64,000 bases of DNA from a virus. How positions within the stretch are numbered: the stretch's first letter is position 1; every line of letters begins with the position of its first letter. This document shows, piece by piece, positions 19,309 through 27,759 of the stretch. The position numbers and the translations under genes are program-made. The notes beneath the pieces were generated by a model. The model searched no databases, had not been told where the DNA came from, and was given only the letters and a program-made list of their open reading frames with translations. The stretch spans positions 35,754-99,753 of IMG/VR virus record IMGVR_UViG_3300011113_000621; one strand, written 5' to 3'.

Positions 19309-20983
19309 TTGGAGGTACCTCGTCTTGGGGAGTTACTTGCTCTGGTGTTGCTGGTGGTTGTTGTGCGGCCTGCTCTAAGATTTGTTCAATCTCTGGTGGA
19401 ACTGGCGCTACGGACTGTGCCTGTTGAACCTCGCGAAGCTTATTCATAAGTTCAGGTGATATTGCACCTATCATCTGCTCGGTAAGTTCTGGTGATATTG
19501 AACCCTTTTCTATCAAAAGACGAAGTGCTAGTTCCTTTGACTCTGGAGCATCAGAGCTTGAGAAACCGTGAGCGCGTCTCCAGGCATCAAATGAAACTGC
19601 CATGCGATCAAATCCAGAGTCTGCGTCTGCAGCTCTATCATTACGTGTTGCTACTTGAGATGGGTCATACCAGAGACAGACGCGCTTAACGTCTTCCTCT
19701 CTAAAACCTGCAGAGAGAAGCGCAGGACGAAGATACATAACTGTCAACGCGTCAACGATGATAAGCATCAACGGTTCAATGTGTGCCTTGTAAAGCGCCT
19801 CGTCAATTTGTAGCGCGTTCGAGTATTTAACGTTGGCTAAACCTGTAACAACATCCTTTGGCACGTCTAGACCTTGAAGGATACGCTCTAACACGCGGTC
19901 AGCGCGTTGTGCAAGCGATGGGTCAAACGATCTTTCAAACTTAAATTGCTTGATTCTGTCGCCAAGCTCTGCAGGACCACGAATGATAAGAGGAACAACT
20001 GCAGATGCAGAATCCTCGTCACGAATCGGAGTCGTCATTGCATCAATGAGTTGATCTTCAAACTCGTCGGCTGCCTCCTCGGCAGTCATGCCAGGACTTA
20101 ACTCGTTCTCATCATCATAAGGATAGTCTGGGTCTGGACTTGCTGCAACTGAAAGTCCGTCTGGCAAATAAAGTGCACCAGCGTTGAGTCGCGAGCGCGC
20201 GGTTGCTCTAAACGTGCGATTTAGAAGTAGAAGCTCTGCGCATAGATCTAAGAGACCGCGCATGCTCGAATCTGCTTCCTCGGAGTAACGTGGGTGAGCT
20301 CTCCAAATTCGTCCAACAAAACTTGTGTTGGGAAGCTTTAATGCGGCAGCTGCGTTTTTGCCGCCTGACGTGACAACGTCACGACGTGGAATTATTAGAT
20401 ACTGGTTGCGTGCATCAACTTGAAGCTCGTCTGTTGAGCGAATATCCCAGCTTTCAGGAACGCCCGTTCCTTTACGCTCAGGGAATTGCACAAGATAGCA
20501 CTCACCTGAAACCGATAGGTTTAGGGCTGCATCTCGTAATAGTCCAGCCTGTCCGCCGTATGCAGAGTCTAATCGCGCTAACGCACGCTCTGCAGCAGCA
20601 GCTAATCTCTGGTCAACAACATCGCTGTTGTTAACAGGGACAGGCGACTCCGCGGGATTATCAACCGCGGCTGCATAAAGACGAATACGTGAAACAACTG
20701 ATGCAACAAGGTTAAATGCATACTTAACTTCGCCAATTGCATCATAGTACTCCCAGGCTTCACTCTGCCAATCAGAGGATCCGCCTGTTCTACGTTGCTT
20801 AAATCTTTCAACCTCGCCCTTATCATTTATGGCGATTTGTACTGCCGCTGCAGTTATAGGTCGCGGAGCAGAGTAAGGTAGTGATTGCGCATATGAGATA
20901 TCTGAAATGACAACTGGAGTTGTTACATTACGTTGTGGTCTTTGATTGCGAGGAGGAAATTCCTCGCGACGAAAAATTGCCAC
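19301..20983 (-). CDS. portal protein
   Basis: 560 residues, the size of typical portals. The N-terminal region has WEYYDAIGEVKYAFNLVASV followed by AAALRDAALNLSVSGECYLVQ-like wing strands, and the C-terminal half has FERSFDPSLAQRADRVLERILQGL, VPKDVVTGLANVKYSNALQIDEALYK and IVDALTVMYLRPAL, the clip/stem helices of actinophage portals. The tail is Gln/Pro-rich. Portal forms the dodecameric DNA channel at one capsid vertex and docks terminase. GTG start set by AGGAG five bases upstream. It lies downstream of terminase as expected. Confidence 0.88.
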   Translation of the reverse strand: MAIFRREEFPPRNQRPQRNVTTPVVISDISYAQSLPYSAPRPITAAAVQIAINDKGEVERFKQRRTGGSSDWQSEAWEYYDAIGEVKYAFNLVASVVSRIRLYAAAVDNPAESPVPVNNSDVVDQRLAAAAERALARLDSAYGGQAGLLRDAALNLSVSGECYLVQFPERKGTGVPESWDIRSTDELQVDARNQYLIIPRRDVVTSGGKNAAAALKLPNTSFVGRIWRAHPRYSEEADSSMRGLLDLCAELLLLNRTFRATARSRLNAGALYLPDGLSVAASPDPDYPYDDENELSPGMTAEEAADEFEDQLIDAMTTPIRDEDSASAVVPLIIRGPAELGDRIKQFKFERSFDPSLAQRADRVLERILQGLDVPKDVVTGLANVKYSNALQIDEALYKAHIEPLMLIIVDALTVMYLRPALLSAGFREEDVKRVCLWYDPSQVATRNDRAADADSGFDRMAVSFDAWRRAHGFSSSDAPESKELALRLLIEKGSISPELTEQMIGAISPELMNKLREVQQAQSVAPVPPEIEQILEQAAQQPPATPEQVTPQDEVPPNA

Positions 20984-21021
20984 TTAAACTCCTGTCATTA
21001 AGATAACGGAACGCATTAACA

Positions 21022-21333
21022 TTACCTGTCAAGTCGTGCGGTTATTAAGCCTGCTATCGCAGACAGGGCAAATATACACCCAATTAGGAATACCGTACTT
21101 GGAAAAAATGCATAAAGAAACATGGTTGGAAGCGCGATCCAAAGGGACATACACCACTCACAGGTAAACAGGTATCCGATTGAACTCGTGTGAGAGGGCT
21201 TCCTGCTAAAGACCCAGTCACGCACGGGCTCAAATATTGTGTCAACTATTACCAGGCGCGTTAGGCGATAAACCATAAGCGCAAGTACAACGAAGTGAAG
21301 GGCTGATATGTTTTCTATCTCGTATAGGTTCAT
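21022..21333 (-). CDS. DUF1360-like membrane protein
   Basis: 103 residues with two or three hydrophobic helices. The pattern YRLTRLVIVDTIFEPVRDW, then a glycine-containing loop and CEWCMSLWIALP, is that of the DUF1360 family, common in actinobacteria and their phages and thought to be an inner-membrane protein of unknown role. Start overlaps the upstream stop by four bases (ATGA). Confidence 0.7.
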   Translation of the reverse strand: MNLYEIENISALHFVVLALMVYRLTRLVIVDTIFEPVRDWVFSRKPSHTSSIGYLFTCEWCMSLWIALPTMFLYAFFPSTVFLIGCIFALSAIAGLITARLDR

Positions 21334-21713
21334 GATGTTGGGTCCTTTACTGAGTCCATTGTTTTATAAGGGCTAAATGACCGTAGGCGACTGCCACAGG
21401 TACATCCTTGCACATGCTTAAATGCAACTATCTTCCCAGATAAGGTAAGTGCCTGGGAGTCAAGCTTTTTATCTCCGGACCAGTTTAGGTCCGCGAGTCG
21501 TTCTGAGAATATAAGGCGAGGTCCTCCTGAGGCATCTGCCGCAACAACAAGGACCAAGCTTGAATCATCCTGCATAACTATAGTTCTTACCCTCTCAAGA
21601 TAGCGGCCTCCGTCTGGAACCTTACTTGAGGTTGTTGCTTCCTTAAAGTCCTCCATTACGTTTGCGGGGATTGCAACTATAGTGGATGGAAAGAAGTCAT
21701 GGATAATCTTCAT
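21330..21713 (-). CDS. hypothetical protein with C-terminal GCTCG motif
   Basis: 127 residues, mixed alpha/beta, ending in KHVQGCTCGSRLRSFSPY, where two cysteines and the basic residues suggest a small metal or nucleic-acid contact. No family recognised with confidence. It overlaps both neighbours by four bases and so belongs to the terminase-portal operon. Confidence 0.6.
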   Translation of the reverse strand: MKIIHDFFPSTIVAIPANVMEDFKEATTSSKVPDGGRYLERVRTIVMQDDSSLVLVVAADASGGPRLIFSERLADLNWSGDKKLDSQALTLSGKIVAFKHVQGCTCGSRLRSFSPYKTMDSVKDPTS

Positions 21714-22198
21714 ACTGTAAGCGCCCGATCTACTCTACGTTTCATTGCTCGATAGGTAACGCCTGAGACGCGGGCGAGCTCTGAGACCGTGACTCCCTTT
21801 AGATATAGGTTCTTGGCGATGTCTGAAAGTTCATGGTTGGCATTAAATGAGGCTGAGGCTGGTGACGTGCGGGAACGATAACGTCTTGCCAGCGGTGATA
21901 ATCTTGCGATGCGTAACTGCTCGTCAATTGGGATTCCTGGGCTTTTAGGACGAACTCTTCTTAGGCGCGGTGACTTTATGGGAGGGCGAGGAACGGGCGA
22001 GATGGACGCTTGCTCCTTGACCTTACGAACTGTCCAGGCGCGAATTGTTGAGCGCGTCTTTACGGGAGTAAAGGCATTTGCAATTGATTGATATGACCAG
22101 CCTACTGCAACAAGCTCCTGAACTCTAAAGCACAAGGCGTCCTTTGTAAGTGTAACGAGCAGATCTCTCTCGCTCTTAGGCAGTAGCGGTGCGGCCAT
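21710..22198 (-). CDS. double helix-turn-helix DNA-binding protein
   Basis: 162 residues. Two HTH-like segments: residues ~28-60 (VGWSYQSIANAFTPVKTRST) and ~130-160 (KGVTVSELARVSGVTYRAMK), joined by an Arg/Pro-rich linker. Just after the large terminase gene it could help recognise the packaging site, although a better small-terminase candidate is at 45936-46868; a regulator is equally possible. The ATG has no Shine-Dalgarno, but TGTTAAGGT ends six bases before it, matching the leaderless promoter layout seen elsewhere here. Confidence 0.6.
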   Translation of the reverse strand: MAAPLLPKSERDLLVTLTKDALCFRVQELVAVGWSYQSIANAFTPVKTRSTIRAWTVRKVKEQASISPVPRPPIKSPRLRRVRPKSPGIPIDEQLRIARLSPLARRYRSRTSPASASFNANHELSDIAKNLYLKGVTVSELARVSGVTYRAMKRRVDRALTV

Positions 22199-22256
22199 GG
22201 AGTTACCTTAACACGCGCTCGTCAAAGCGTGTACAAACTGCTCGGTGTTTTGTACT

Positions 22257-23663
22257 TTATCGTACACGAAACCCGCCTTTTCCTCCGCGAAAGGAGGGAA
22301 GCTTACGATGAGCAAGAGACTTTGCAGTTATATGTCCGCCAAGGAATCCTGCAGGAGGCTTAATGAGAAGCGCTGTTAATGCGTGAACAAGTGCATCAAC
22401 ACGGTCTGGAGATCTTGATGTTTCACCAGGAATCCAACTTGTCATCTGACTTTCAAGCTCAGGAAGATAGTTTATGTGATGAACACGATTTTGCTCGTAG
22501 GCAAGGGTCACAGGCTCCGCGCGTAGTGCCTTGCCATACTTTGAGTGAACCTCTAATACCTTTACGTTTGGATCAATTGTATTTATTGCATTGCGAACTA
22601 AGGCGCCACCTTGATTTACTTCCGCTACGACAGGGCAACCCCACTTGCGTGCCATTTGCACAACCTTGTTTGCCCAAATATCAGGAGAACCATGAACTGT
22701 CGCATCCTCAAGGATCCAGGAGTTGCGCTTATATAAGTCGCGCTCGCCTGTTGATGCGCAAACAACAATTCCACACTCGTCGCGAGGATTCTCTGCAACC
22801 GATGGGTCAACGCCAATTACACGTAGTGGAGCTCCAATTGGAAGTTGCGTTTCACGACCGCGATCTATAAGTTCAATTGTCCAGAGAGCTCCTTCAATAT
22901 CTGAAAGCATCTCTCCGTAGAGTTCCTGTTGTGCAAGACGCGTTCCTTCATATACACCCATAATTGCACTTATATATGACTCAGATAGGTTTCCACGGTT
23001 GTCCATGGTTGAGCCTTTGGTAATAATCACCTTGTCTGGCTGCTTCTTACTTTCATTTATAAGTTGATATAGAAGTGGAACTCGCTTAGGTGTCGTCGTG
23101 ATTAAGATCTTTGGCTTTAGTCCAAGACGTGTACCAACGCGTAAGTTATCAAACGCGGTCATACCCGCCGCGTCGGGAGTTTGACGCCAGGCGGCAACCT
23201 CATCACCCCAGGCATGCGTAAATTGAGGACCGCGAAGCGAGTCAGGCTCATCGGCTGTAAAGAGAGTTGCGGTGTTTCCATTAGGCCAAGTAAGACGACG
23301 CTTTGAAGGTTCGTAGTGTGGGCGCTCGCTTGGTGGCGTGATATTTATGATTCCTGATTCGCCTTCTACGATAACGTCACGAACGTCTGCGGCGGTACGC
23401 GCAACGAGCGCAAAGCGAAGTTGTCCTTTATTCGTGTACCTTGCTTGTTCTCTTACCCACTCTGCGGCAAGTCTTGTCTTACCAAAACCGCGACCTGCAA
23501 GTACAAGCCAGATGTTCCAGTCATCGCCTGGCGGAGCCTGCTGCTCAGGACGGCCCCAAAACGACCAGTCCCAAGGAAGGATCTCTTGATCAAGTCCACT
23601 TAATATCGCATCACGTTCCTCCTCGGAAAGTATTGCGATTTGCTCGGCGATGCTTTTGCCCAT
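22257..23663 (-). CDS. terL: terminase large subunit
   Basis: 468 residues from the ATG at 23663. Motor domain: Walker A AGRGFGKT, Walker B region THAWGDEVAAW, coupling motif ITTTPK. Nuclease domain (RNase H fold): GVDPS with the first acidic residue, VAEVNQGG with the second, and SPDRVDALVHAL with the third. It cuts concatemers and pumps DNA into the head through the portal. A TTG five codons earlier is possible, but TACTAT ends six bases before this ATG and there is no Shine-Dalgarno, which fits leaderless initiation at the ATG. Confidence 0.93.
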   Translation of the reverse strand: MGKSIAEQIAILSEEERDAILSGLDQEILPWDWSFWGRPEQQAPPGDDWNIWLVLAGRGFGKTRLAAEWVREQARYTNKGQLRFALVARTAADVRDVIVEGESGIINITPPSERPHYEPSKRRLTWPNGNTATLFTADEPDSLRGPQFTHAWGDEVAAWRQTPDAAGMTAFDNLRVGTRLGLKPKILITTTPKRVPLLYQLINESKKQPDKVIITKGSTMDNRGNLSESYISAIMGVYEGTRLAQQELYGEMLSDIEGALWTIELIDRGRETQLPIGAPLRVIGVDPSVAENPRDECGIVVCASTGERDLYKRNSWILEDATVHGSPDIWANKVVQMARKWGCPVVAEVNQGGALVRNAINTIDPNVKVLEVHSKYGKALRAEPVTLAYEQNRVHHINYLPELESQMTSWIPGETSRSPDRVDALVHALTALLIKPPAGFLGGHITAKSLAHRKLPSFRGGKGGFRVR

Positions 23664-23975
23664 GTACAAATAGTACAATAAGATGCGCTCGTTGATTTGT
23701 GTACAAAAGCGCAGATGCAGTACCTTAAGGTTAATTGCCTTGGACGTGAGAAAGCGCCCTGCATTACGGGAGCGCTTTCCTAAAGTGTCTCCAACATTTT
23801 TTACAATTCTTCATATTTTTCTGTTTTTTGTCAAGAGCATAAGGCATTGCCTCTACAAAAAATTATTTTGTAGATTGTTGCAAAGGTATGGTTGCTTGCT
23901 TATTAGTTATTTGTCTTAGAAATACTTCAGGCTAGCACCTTTGTAAGATGCTAGCCTGTGACTAGTAGATGTATG
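23664..23975. other. 312-bp AT-rich intergenic region upstream of terminase
   Basis: No convincing gene on either strand. It holds three hairpins (23750-23779 GAAAGCGC/GCGCTTTC; 23851-23873 CTACAAAA/TTTTGTAG; 23928-23958) and TGTACA-like motifs at the terminase side (23662-23676 and ~23697-23705) that recur at ~22230-22260 past the end of the gene. A cos or pac site here is possible but cannot be shown. Confidence 0.4.
23928..23958 (-). terminator. hairpin after PG-binding gene
   Basis: Perfect 10-bp arms CAGGCTAGCA/TGCTAGCCTG with an 11-base loop, ~18 bases past the stop codon at 23976. No long U-run follows. Confidence 0.6.
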
Positions 23976-24488
23976 TTAGTTCAAGTTAATCTCTACGTTG
24001 TTGTCGCCTTCAAACAACTTAGTGAAGGTGTCAGCGTCAACGTTGCCAGTTGCATTAAGTCCCTTGTCAACCTGGAACTTAGTGATTGCTAGTTTTGTAA
24101 GATCACCTAGCCAGCCATCACGATCTGCGTATGCTTCGTTGTAGCCAAGCTCAACGAGGCGGCGTTGTACGTGATGAACGGTTAAGCTCTTACGTGCGAA
24201 CTTGTTCTTGTAGACGCAGTTGCTGAGGAACACTGAGTCCTTTTCACCTGAGGAGACAACGTGGCGTGAACTTGCCTTAGGCTTATCAACCTTTGGTTGT
24301 TCAATAACTTCTACCGCAACCGCAGGTTCAGGCTGTGGTTCTGGTGTTGGTTCAGGTTCAGGAACTACAACTACAACAGGTTCAGGTTCAGGTTCAGGTA
24401 CTACTTCTACTGGAGACTCTACCTCAACAGGAGCTGGTGCCGCAGCATCAACTTCTAGCTCAGTAGGTTGAATGTTTTCTTCGCTCAT
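23976..24488 (-). CDS. Pro/Glu/Val-rich protein with peptidoglycan-binding domain
   Basis: 170 residues. Residues ~15-70 are a low-complexity arm of repeated EPEP/VEV units. Residues ~95-165 form a PG_binding_1-like three-helix domain (VHHVQRRLVELGYNEAYAD, DGWLGDLTKLAITKFQVDKG, LNATGNVDADTFTKLF). It probably anchors a virion or lysis protein to peptidoglycan. It directly follows the SLT lysozyme gene, so the pair may act together as catalytic and binding parts. Leaderless start: TATATT, six bases, ATG. Confidence 0.75.
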   Translation of the reverse strand: MSEENIQPTELEVDAAAPAPVEVESPVEVVPEPEPEPVVVVVPEPEPTPEPQPEPAVAVEVIEQPKVDKPKASSRHVVSSGEKDSVFLSNCVYKNKFARKSLTVHHVQRRLVELGYNEAYADRDGWLGDLTKLAITKFQVDKGLNATGNVDADTFTKLFEGDNNVEINLN

Positions 24489-24514
24489 GGATTTAATATA
24501 ATCCTATCTCGTGA

Positions 24515-25078
24515 CTATGACTTGGGGAACAGTGGCAGCCATTTGGTTATTGAAGGCTCCTCCGCACTACCATCATAGGCATTTGGTCCTAGTCCCCATG
24601 AGCCCCAGTCAGTTCCACCCTTTGTCATGTGGAATGTAATCTTTGCATTAGTTACTGGGTCAAACAGGTCTGCGTTAGCCGCAAGGTTATATTTCTCACG
24701 ACGGTCTGCACCAAGGCTTCCAATCATGTTAACTTGGAATATGCCATATGAGTTGTCGCCTGTTCTCACATTGTCATTGTGAGCTATAGGTCGACCATTA
24801 CTCTCCCGCATGGCAACTGCCCATGCTAGCTTTAGGGCTTGGCCCTTGAAGCCTACTGCACGAAGTAGCTCTACGAGCTCGTCCTGCTTTAGCTTCCTTG
24901 CGCCCTCTAATCTTTCAAGAGGGTTTCCCTTTACAAGCTCATGTTTATGAGCTGGTATTGGTGTTTGTATGTATTGTACCGCCGCATTGGACGACATGGT
25001 CGTCACCGCGAAGATACCAATTGTCAGTGCTGTTATATAGGCTACGGACGTCATTGCTAGTCCACGTAATGTGAGCAA
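24515..25078 (-). CDS. SLT-type lysozyme / lytic transglycosylase with N-terminal membrane anchor
   Basis: 187 residues. An N-terminal hydrophobic segment (SVAYITALTIGIFAVTTMSS) is a signal or membrane anchor. The catalytic region has AWAVAMRESNGRPIAHN, with the expected Glu in a RESNG motif, and NSYGIFQVNMIG, the hallmark second motif of the lysozyme-like SLT fold. It cleaves the glycan strands of peptidoglycan at lysis or entry. TTG start chosen because AAGGAGG lies 10 bases upstream; the in-frame ATG at codon 9 has none. A promoter is at 25266-25274. Confidence 0.8.
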   Translation of the reverse strand: MLTLRGLAMTSVAYITALTIGIFAVTTMSSNAAVQYIQTPIPAHKHELVKGNPLERLEGARKLKQDELVELLRAVGFKGQALKLAWAVAMRESNGRPIAHNDNVRTGDNSYGIFQVNMIGSLGADRREKYNLAANADLFDPVTNAKITFHMTKGGTDWGSWGLGPNAYDGSAEEPSITKWLPLFPKS

Positions 25079-25310
25079 CGCTAGTTCGCCTCCTTCTTAG
25101 GTTAGGGATGGGATAACTCAATGCAGCCACCGCATTAAGCTTCTTGCTACCCTGCAGCTTCTCAGATTTATGTCTGTCCTCTACCACTTGCACAGGGTTG
25201 GAGATATTAAGGGGCGTTAATAAAATAAACGTACCTCCGTCTCTCCGTATTGAACTTACTGGTAAACTATACCATAATGAAAGTAAAACTTTACCTAAAA
25301 GTAGGCAGTT
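25079..25310 (-). other. long leader of the lysozyme gene
   Basis: Between the promoter at 25266-25274 and the lysozyme TTG is ~180 bases with no convincing gene. It contains a second ribosome-site-like GGAGG near 25230 with no ATG/GTG/TTG in the right place, and an open frame (GTG at 25193) that overlaps the lysozyme start. Confidence 0.4.
25266..25274 (-). promoter_or_regulatory. extended -10 promoter for lysis genes
   Basis: TGGTATAGT on the minus strand, close to the TGnTATAAT consensus, upstream of the lysozyme leader. Confidence 0.5.
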
Positions 25311-25508
25311 TTACTTATTTTTATTCTTGGCCTTTTCTTCCTCGGCCTTTAGCATTTGAGCCTCGATTTTAAGAAGAAGAGGAGTAAATGCTCTCACTAG
25401 TAATTCAACGTCTCCTTGAGATTTTGCCTCGTGACGTTTCATACGACGGACACCTTTTTGCGCCGCGGTAATGAGTGGGCTGTCATGTACTATTCCGTAG
25501 AGTGGCAC
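25311..25508 (-). CDS. small helical hypothetical protein
   Basis: 65 residues from GTG at 25508, highly charged and Lys-rich at the C-terminus (EEEKAKNKNK). An upstream ATG at 25601 gives a longer frame, but a terminator and a TGATATAAT promoter lie inside that extension, and GAGGAGG sits seven bases before the GTG, so the short form is preferred. Function unknown. Confidence 0.55.
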   Translation of the reverse strand: MPLYGIVHDSPLITAAQKGVRRMKRHEAKSQGDVELLVRAFTPLLLKIEAQMLKAEEEKAKNKNK

Positions 25509-25539
25509 TATGACCACCTCCTCTCGTTCTGATGGGTTA

Positions 25540-25548
25540 ATTATATCA
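25540..25548 (-). promoter_or_regulatory. TGATATAAT promoter
   Basis: Extended -10 TGATATAAT, directly after the terminator hairpin at 25555-25575 and 31 bases before the GTG start of the 25311-25508 gene. Confidence 0.7.
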
Positions 25549-25554
25549 TCAGAA

Positions 25555-25575
25555 GGGGGGTCTTGTAAACCCCCC
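25555..25575 (-). terminator. G6/C6 hairpin terminator
   Basis: GGGGGG/CCCCCC stem with a nine-base loop, ending the transcript of the small membrane protein gene; TTCTGATGA follows on the minus strand. Confidence 0.7.
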
Positions 25576-25614
25576 TCGAGAGGAGGCTGGTACCAACTCA
25601 TAGGTAAGCCTACC

Positions 25615-25767
25615 TTAGCCCCTTTGGGACAGGCAGGCCATTGCGACCGAGGTTAACCCTAGGGCTAGGACCAACGTGCCTTTAGAAGGGTCCAGAAGGG
25701 CAGTAAGAACCGCCAGAACAGAGCTGGCGGCTGATACCACGGCTGGCCACACGATATTGCGCAACAC
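25615..25767 (-). CDS. 50-residue two-helix membrane protein, holin-like
   Basis: GTG-started frame, MLRNIVWPAVVSAASSVLAV then LTALLDPSKG and VLALGLTSVAMACLSQRG: two hydrophobic helices separated by a DPSKG turn. The size and topology suit a small holin or other inner-membrane lysis accessory, and it is near the lysozyme. It starts 13 bases after the stop of the HTH gene (AAGG ~11 bases upstream). No family recognised. Confidence 0.6.
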   Translation of the reverse strand: MLRNIVWPAVVSAASSVLAVLTALLDPSKGTLVLALGLTSVAMACLSQRG

Positions 25768-25779
25768 GGGGTCTAGACC

Positions 25780-25959
25780 TTACTTGCTCTTTCGGGTCTT
25801 ACCCTTAAGGCGATCTGAGGTGTTACGGATTGGGGTGCCTGAGTCTGCGATGAGCTTACGAGCCTTACCGTATGTAATGCCAAGCTCCTGGGCTACCTCA
25901 ACTACGGACTTGCCAGCTGTATAAAGTGCAGCTGCCTGTTGTGATGACGCTGTTGTCAT
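25780..25959 (-). CDS. small helix-turn-helix protein
   Basis: 59 residues from ATG at 25959: SVVEVAQELGITYGKARKLI is a clear homeodomain-like/RecX-like HTH, followed by a Lys/Arg-rich tail. AAAGGA precedes the ATG. An alternative TTG at 26079 would add 40 charged residues and overlap the upstream stop (TTGA), so coupled translation of a longer form cannot be excluded. Probably a phage regulator. Confidence 0.65.
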   Translation of the reverse strand: MTTASSQQAAALYTAGKSVVEVAQELGITYGKARKLIADSGTPIRNTSDRLKGKTRKSK

Positions 25960-26075
25960 TTGTTTTCCTTTTCTCGTTCTCGTTTTTTCCTGTTTGTTTT
26001 TATTACCTTCGAGTGATAGTAATAAGACTCGCGACCGATCGATCAGATCGCGTGCCTCGTTGAGCAGACTACTGC

Positions 26076-26528
26076 TCAAGATTTATTTTTCTTTTCTGGT
26101 TTTGGAGGAACCTTCCCATGCTTATTACATAGCATCTTTCCTCCCCATGCGCTACGAGGTTTGACGTTTAGATCACAGTCAGTTCCATATCCTGCCGCAT
26201 AGCAACGAACTCTGTCCTTGACAAGAATCGCATTGTTAATGGCAGCAATTGCGCGTTTGACAACTGAGTTGTTAATGACAAATCCATTATCCTTATGACA
26301 GCTCCAACACAGGTATTCATTTCTTCGATGTGCTGGATCTCTAAGTGCGTTGGGCGCACCGCAGTTATCGCAATGTTGAATGTTCTTTCGAGTGAATACG
26401 ATGTTGCGATAATCTGATGCACAAATCAACTTGTCATCAAGTTCATAGACGAGTACGTTTGTGTCACCGCACGAGGAACAGGTGTCATAAACGTAAATCT
26501 GTTCTCGTTGAACAGTACCTCTTGTCAT
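26076..26528 (-). CDS. multi-CxxC zinc-ribbon protein
   Basis: 150 residues with four metal-ligand pairs: CSSCGD, CDNCGA, CWSCHK and a later CDLN/CNKHG pair, plus a Lys-rich end. The pattern suggests two zinc ribbons. GGAGG precedes the ATG; TATAGT at 26556-26561 may be its -10. Role unknown, perhaps nucleic-acid or protein binding. Confidence 0.7.
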   Translation of the reverse strand: MTRGTVQREQIYVYDTCSSCGDTNVLVYELDDKLICASDYRNIVFTRKNIQHCDNCGAPNALRDPAHRRNEYLCWSCHKDNGFVINNSVVKRAIAAINNAILVKDRVRCYAAGYGTDCDLNVKPRSAWGGKMLCNKHGKVPPKPEKKNKS

Positions 26529-26584
26529 TGATCCTCCGTAATCGTCCTTAGGAAAACTATAATCCTTTTATCTGAACTTGTAAA

Positions 26585-26854
26585 CTATTCCTTAGGGTGA
26601 ACTACTCCAAGCAAGGGAGTTGCCGCAGCCTTGACGAATTGCTTTTCAGCCATGTGGTCATAGGTAGATGCGATTAGTATTGAAGGAAGACAGAAGGCAA
26701 TGAGGCCAGTCATTGCTGCAAAGAAATGAGTCCAGGTTCCTCCAATTGAAAGTGCAATCATTGAGATTGCCCATATTCCGGAGAGTACCTTAAGTGAGAA
26801 GGAGATGCGACGGTATTGAAAACCGCGTCTGCGAATTTCTTTTACTGATTGCAT
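26585..26854 (-). CDS. two-helix membrane protein
   Basis: 89 residues. A basic N-terminus (RRRGFQYRR), then two hydrophobic helices (LSGIWAISMIALSIGGTW and FFAAMTGLIAFCLPSILIAS) and a polar tail. Holin-like topology, near lysis genes. Start fixed by ACGAAAGGAC. A CTGTAAGG/CCTTACAG hairpin at 26875-26895 lies just upstream. Confidence 0.65.
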   Translation of the reverse strand: MQSVKEIRRRGFQYRRISFSLKVLSGIWAISMIALSIGGTWTHFFAAMTGLIAFCLPSILIASTYDHMAEKQFVKAAATPLLGVVHPKE

Positions 26855-26889
26855 GGAGAAGTCCTTTCGTCATTCTGTAAGGTATTTCC

Positions 26890-27045
26890 TTACAGTGTTG
26901 CTATTCCTATGATTGTGCATAGTGCAATTGCAATAATTGCTGGAAGTGGAGCTGCATCTGGCAAGTTGTCACTTAGCCAATCAGTGATGTTTCCAAAGAA
27001 ATCTACTGTTGAATCCATTGCGTCTCCAAAGAAGTCCATAATCAT
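26890..27045 (-). CDS. 51-residue amphipathic/membrane peptide
   Basis: MIMDFFGDAMDSTVDFFGNI, a Trp-containing amphipathic part with two DFFG repeats, then APLPAIIAIALCTIIGIATL, one hydrophobic helix. AAAGGGA lies five bases before the ATG, and the gene follows a TGATATAAT promoter with a CCCAGG/CCTGGG hairpin in its leader. Could be a pinholin-like or phage membrane peptide; no homologue recognised. Confidence 0.65.
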   Translation of the reverse strand: MIMDFFGDAMDSTVDFFGNITDWLSDNLPDAAPLPAIIAIALCTIIGIATL

Positions 27046-27088
27046 TTTAGTCCCTTTCGTCGTTACCCAGGTTCCTGGGCATAGGATA

Positions 27089-27097
27089 ATTATATCA
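27089..27097 (-). promoter_or_regulatory. TGATATAAT promoter
   Basis: Cassette promoter for 26890-27045 and the membrane gene after it; the leader carries a CCCAGGNNCCTGGG hairpin (27066-27079) before GACGAAAGGGAC. Confidence 0.75.
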
Positions 27098-27117
27098 GGA
27101 AGGTCCCAGAAATTGGG

Positions 27118-27672
27118 TTAAAACCCAAATTTCTTTCTACATTCCGGTCCAAGCTGGAGGCTACGGCTGGTTGGGTCTGTGAGCTCCGCGCCGCATGACC
27201 CACAGCAAGAGTAGTGGACGCCAAAGAGCTTGGCGTACCCATATTGGTTGGACTTGATGACTCCAACAAGGTCAAGGACGTCCTGAACAGAAAGCTTGTG
27301 GCGTGTAAACCCACCAAGGCTTCCGGTGAGTCGGCGCATGTAAAGAGTACTCATAAACTCACGTACCTCAACGAAAAGGAGGTCGCCATGAATCTCGAAA
27401 TCGAGGTCAAGGTGACTTAGGTCCGCAACAGGAATGGCGTACTTAGACTTTTGAATGGTAGCCAATGGGACTTGGGTTGGGTTTACGCGAGGAGCCTTAG
27501 GAAGCTTAGGGAGGGCTAGCAGCCGCTTGATTAGATCTGATGCTTGAAGCTTATTTAACATCGGTAGGTTTTCGCGAAGCTCATCAGCCTCACCTGTTTC
27601 AATATCACGTTCTTTGAGAAGGCCAAGGATAAAATCAACCTGCTTCTCTGATGGTCCGATTAGTGTCGTCAT
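27118..27672 (-). CDS. DUF6011-like protein
   Basis: 184 residues. N-terminal PSEKQVDFILGLLKERD helical module; C-terminal CCGSCGAELTDPTSRSLQLG followed by PECRKKFG, the zinc-binding DUF6011-type ending. This pairing is common in actinophages and their hosts and is thought to bind nucleic acid. AAAGGAG precedes the ATG; promoter at 27700-27708. Confidence 0.7.
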   Translation of the reverse strand: MTTLIGPSEKQVDFILGLLKERDIETGEADELRENLPMLNKLQASDLIKRLLALPKLPKAPRVNPTQVPLATIQKSKYAIPVADLSHLDLDFEIHGDLLFVEVREFMSTLYMRRLTGSLGGFTRHKLSVQDVLDLVGVIKSNQYGYAKLFGVHYSCCGSCGAELTDPTSRSLQLGPECRKKFGF

Positions 27673-27699
27673 TTTGGCTCCTTTCCTGAGCTTGGTACT

Positions 27700-27708
27700 A
27701 TTATATCA
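27700..27708 (-). promoter_or_regulatory. TGATATAAT promoter
   Basis: TGATATAATAGTACC followed by a short leader and AAAGGAG of the 27118-27672 gene. Confidence 0.8.
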
Positions 27709-27729
27709 GGTAGGTCAGGAAAATAAAGG

Positions 27730-27759
27730 AAGCCAGGCGGGAATGGGACCACCTGGCTT
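27730..27759 (-). terminator. intrinsic terminator of candidate small RNA
   Basis: AAGCCAGG/CCTGGCTT stem followed on the minus strand by CCTTTATTTTCC. Confidence 0.8.

Noticed and set aside
23664-23678. TTG start adding five residues to terminase
   Set aside because: An ATG sits at the expected leaderless distance from TACTAT; the TTG would lie within the -10.
23683-23919. 78-codon plus-strand frame upstream of terminase
   Set aside because: No ribosome site, odd composition, overlaps hairpins in an AT-rich gap.
24945-25193. Open frame overlapping the lysozyme start
   Set aside because: GTG with no ribosome site, composition unlike neighbours, and the lysozyme TTG has a perfect site inside it.
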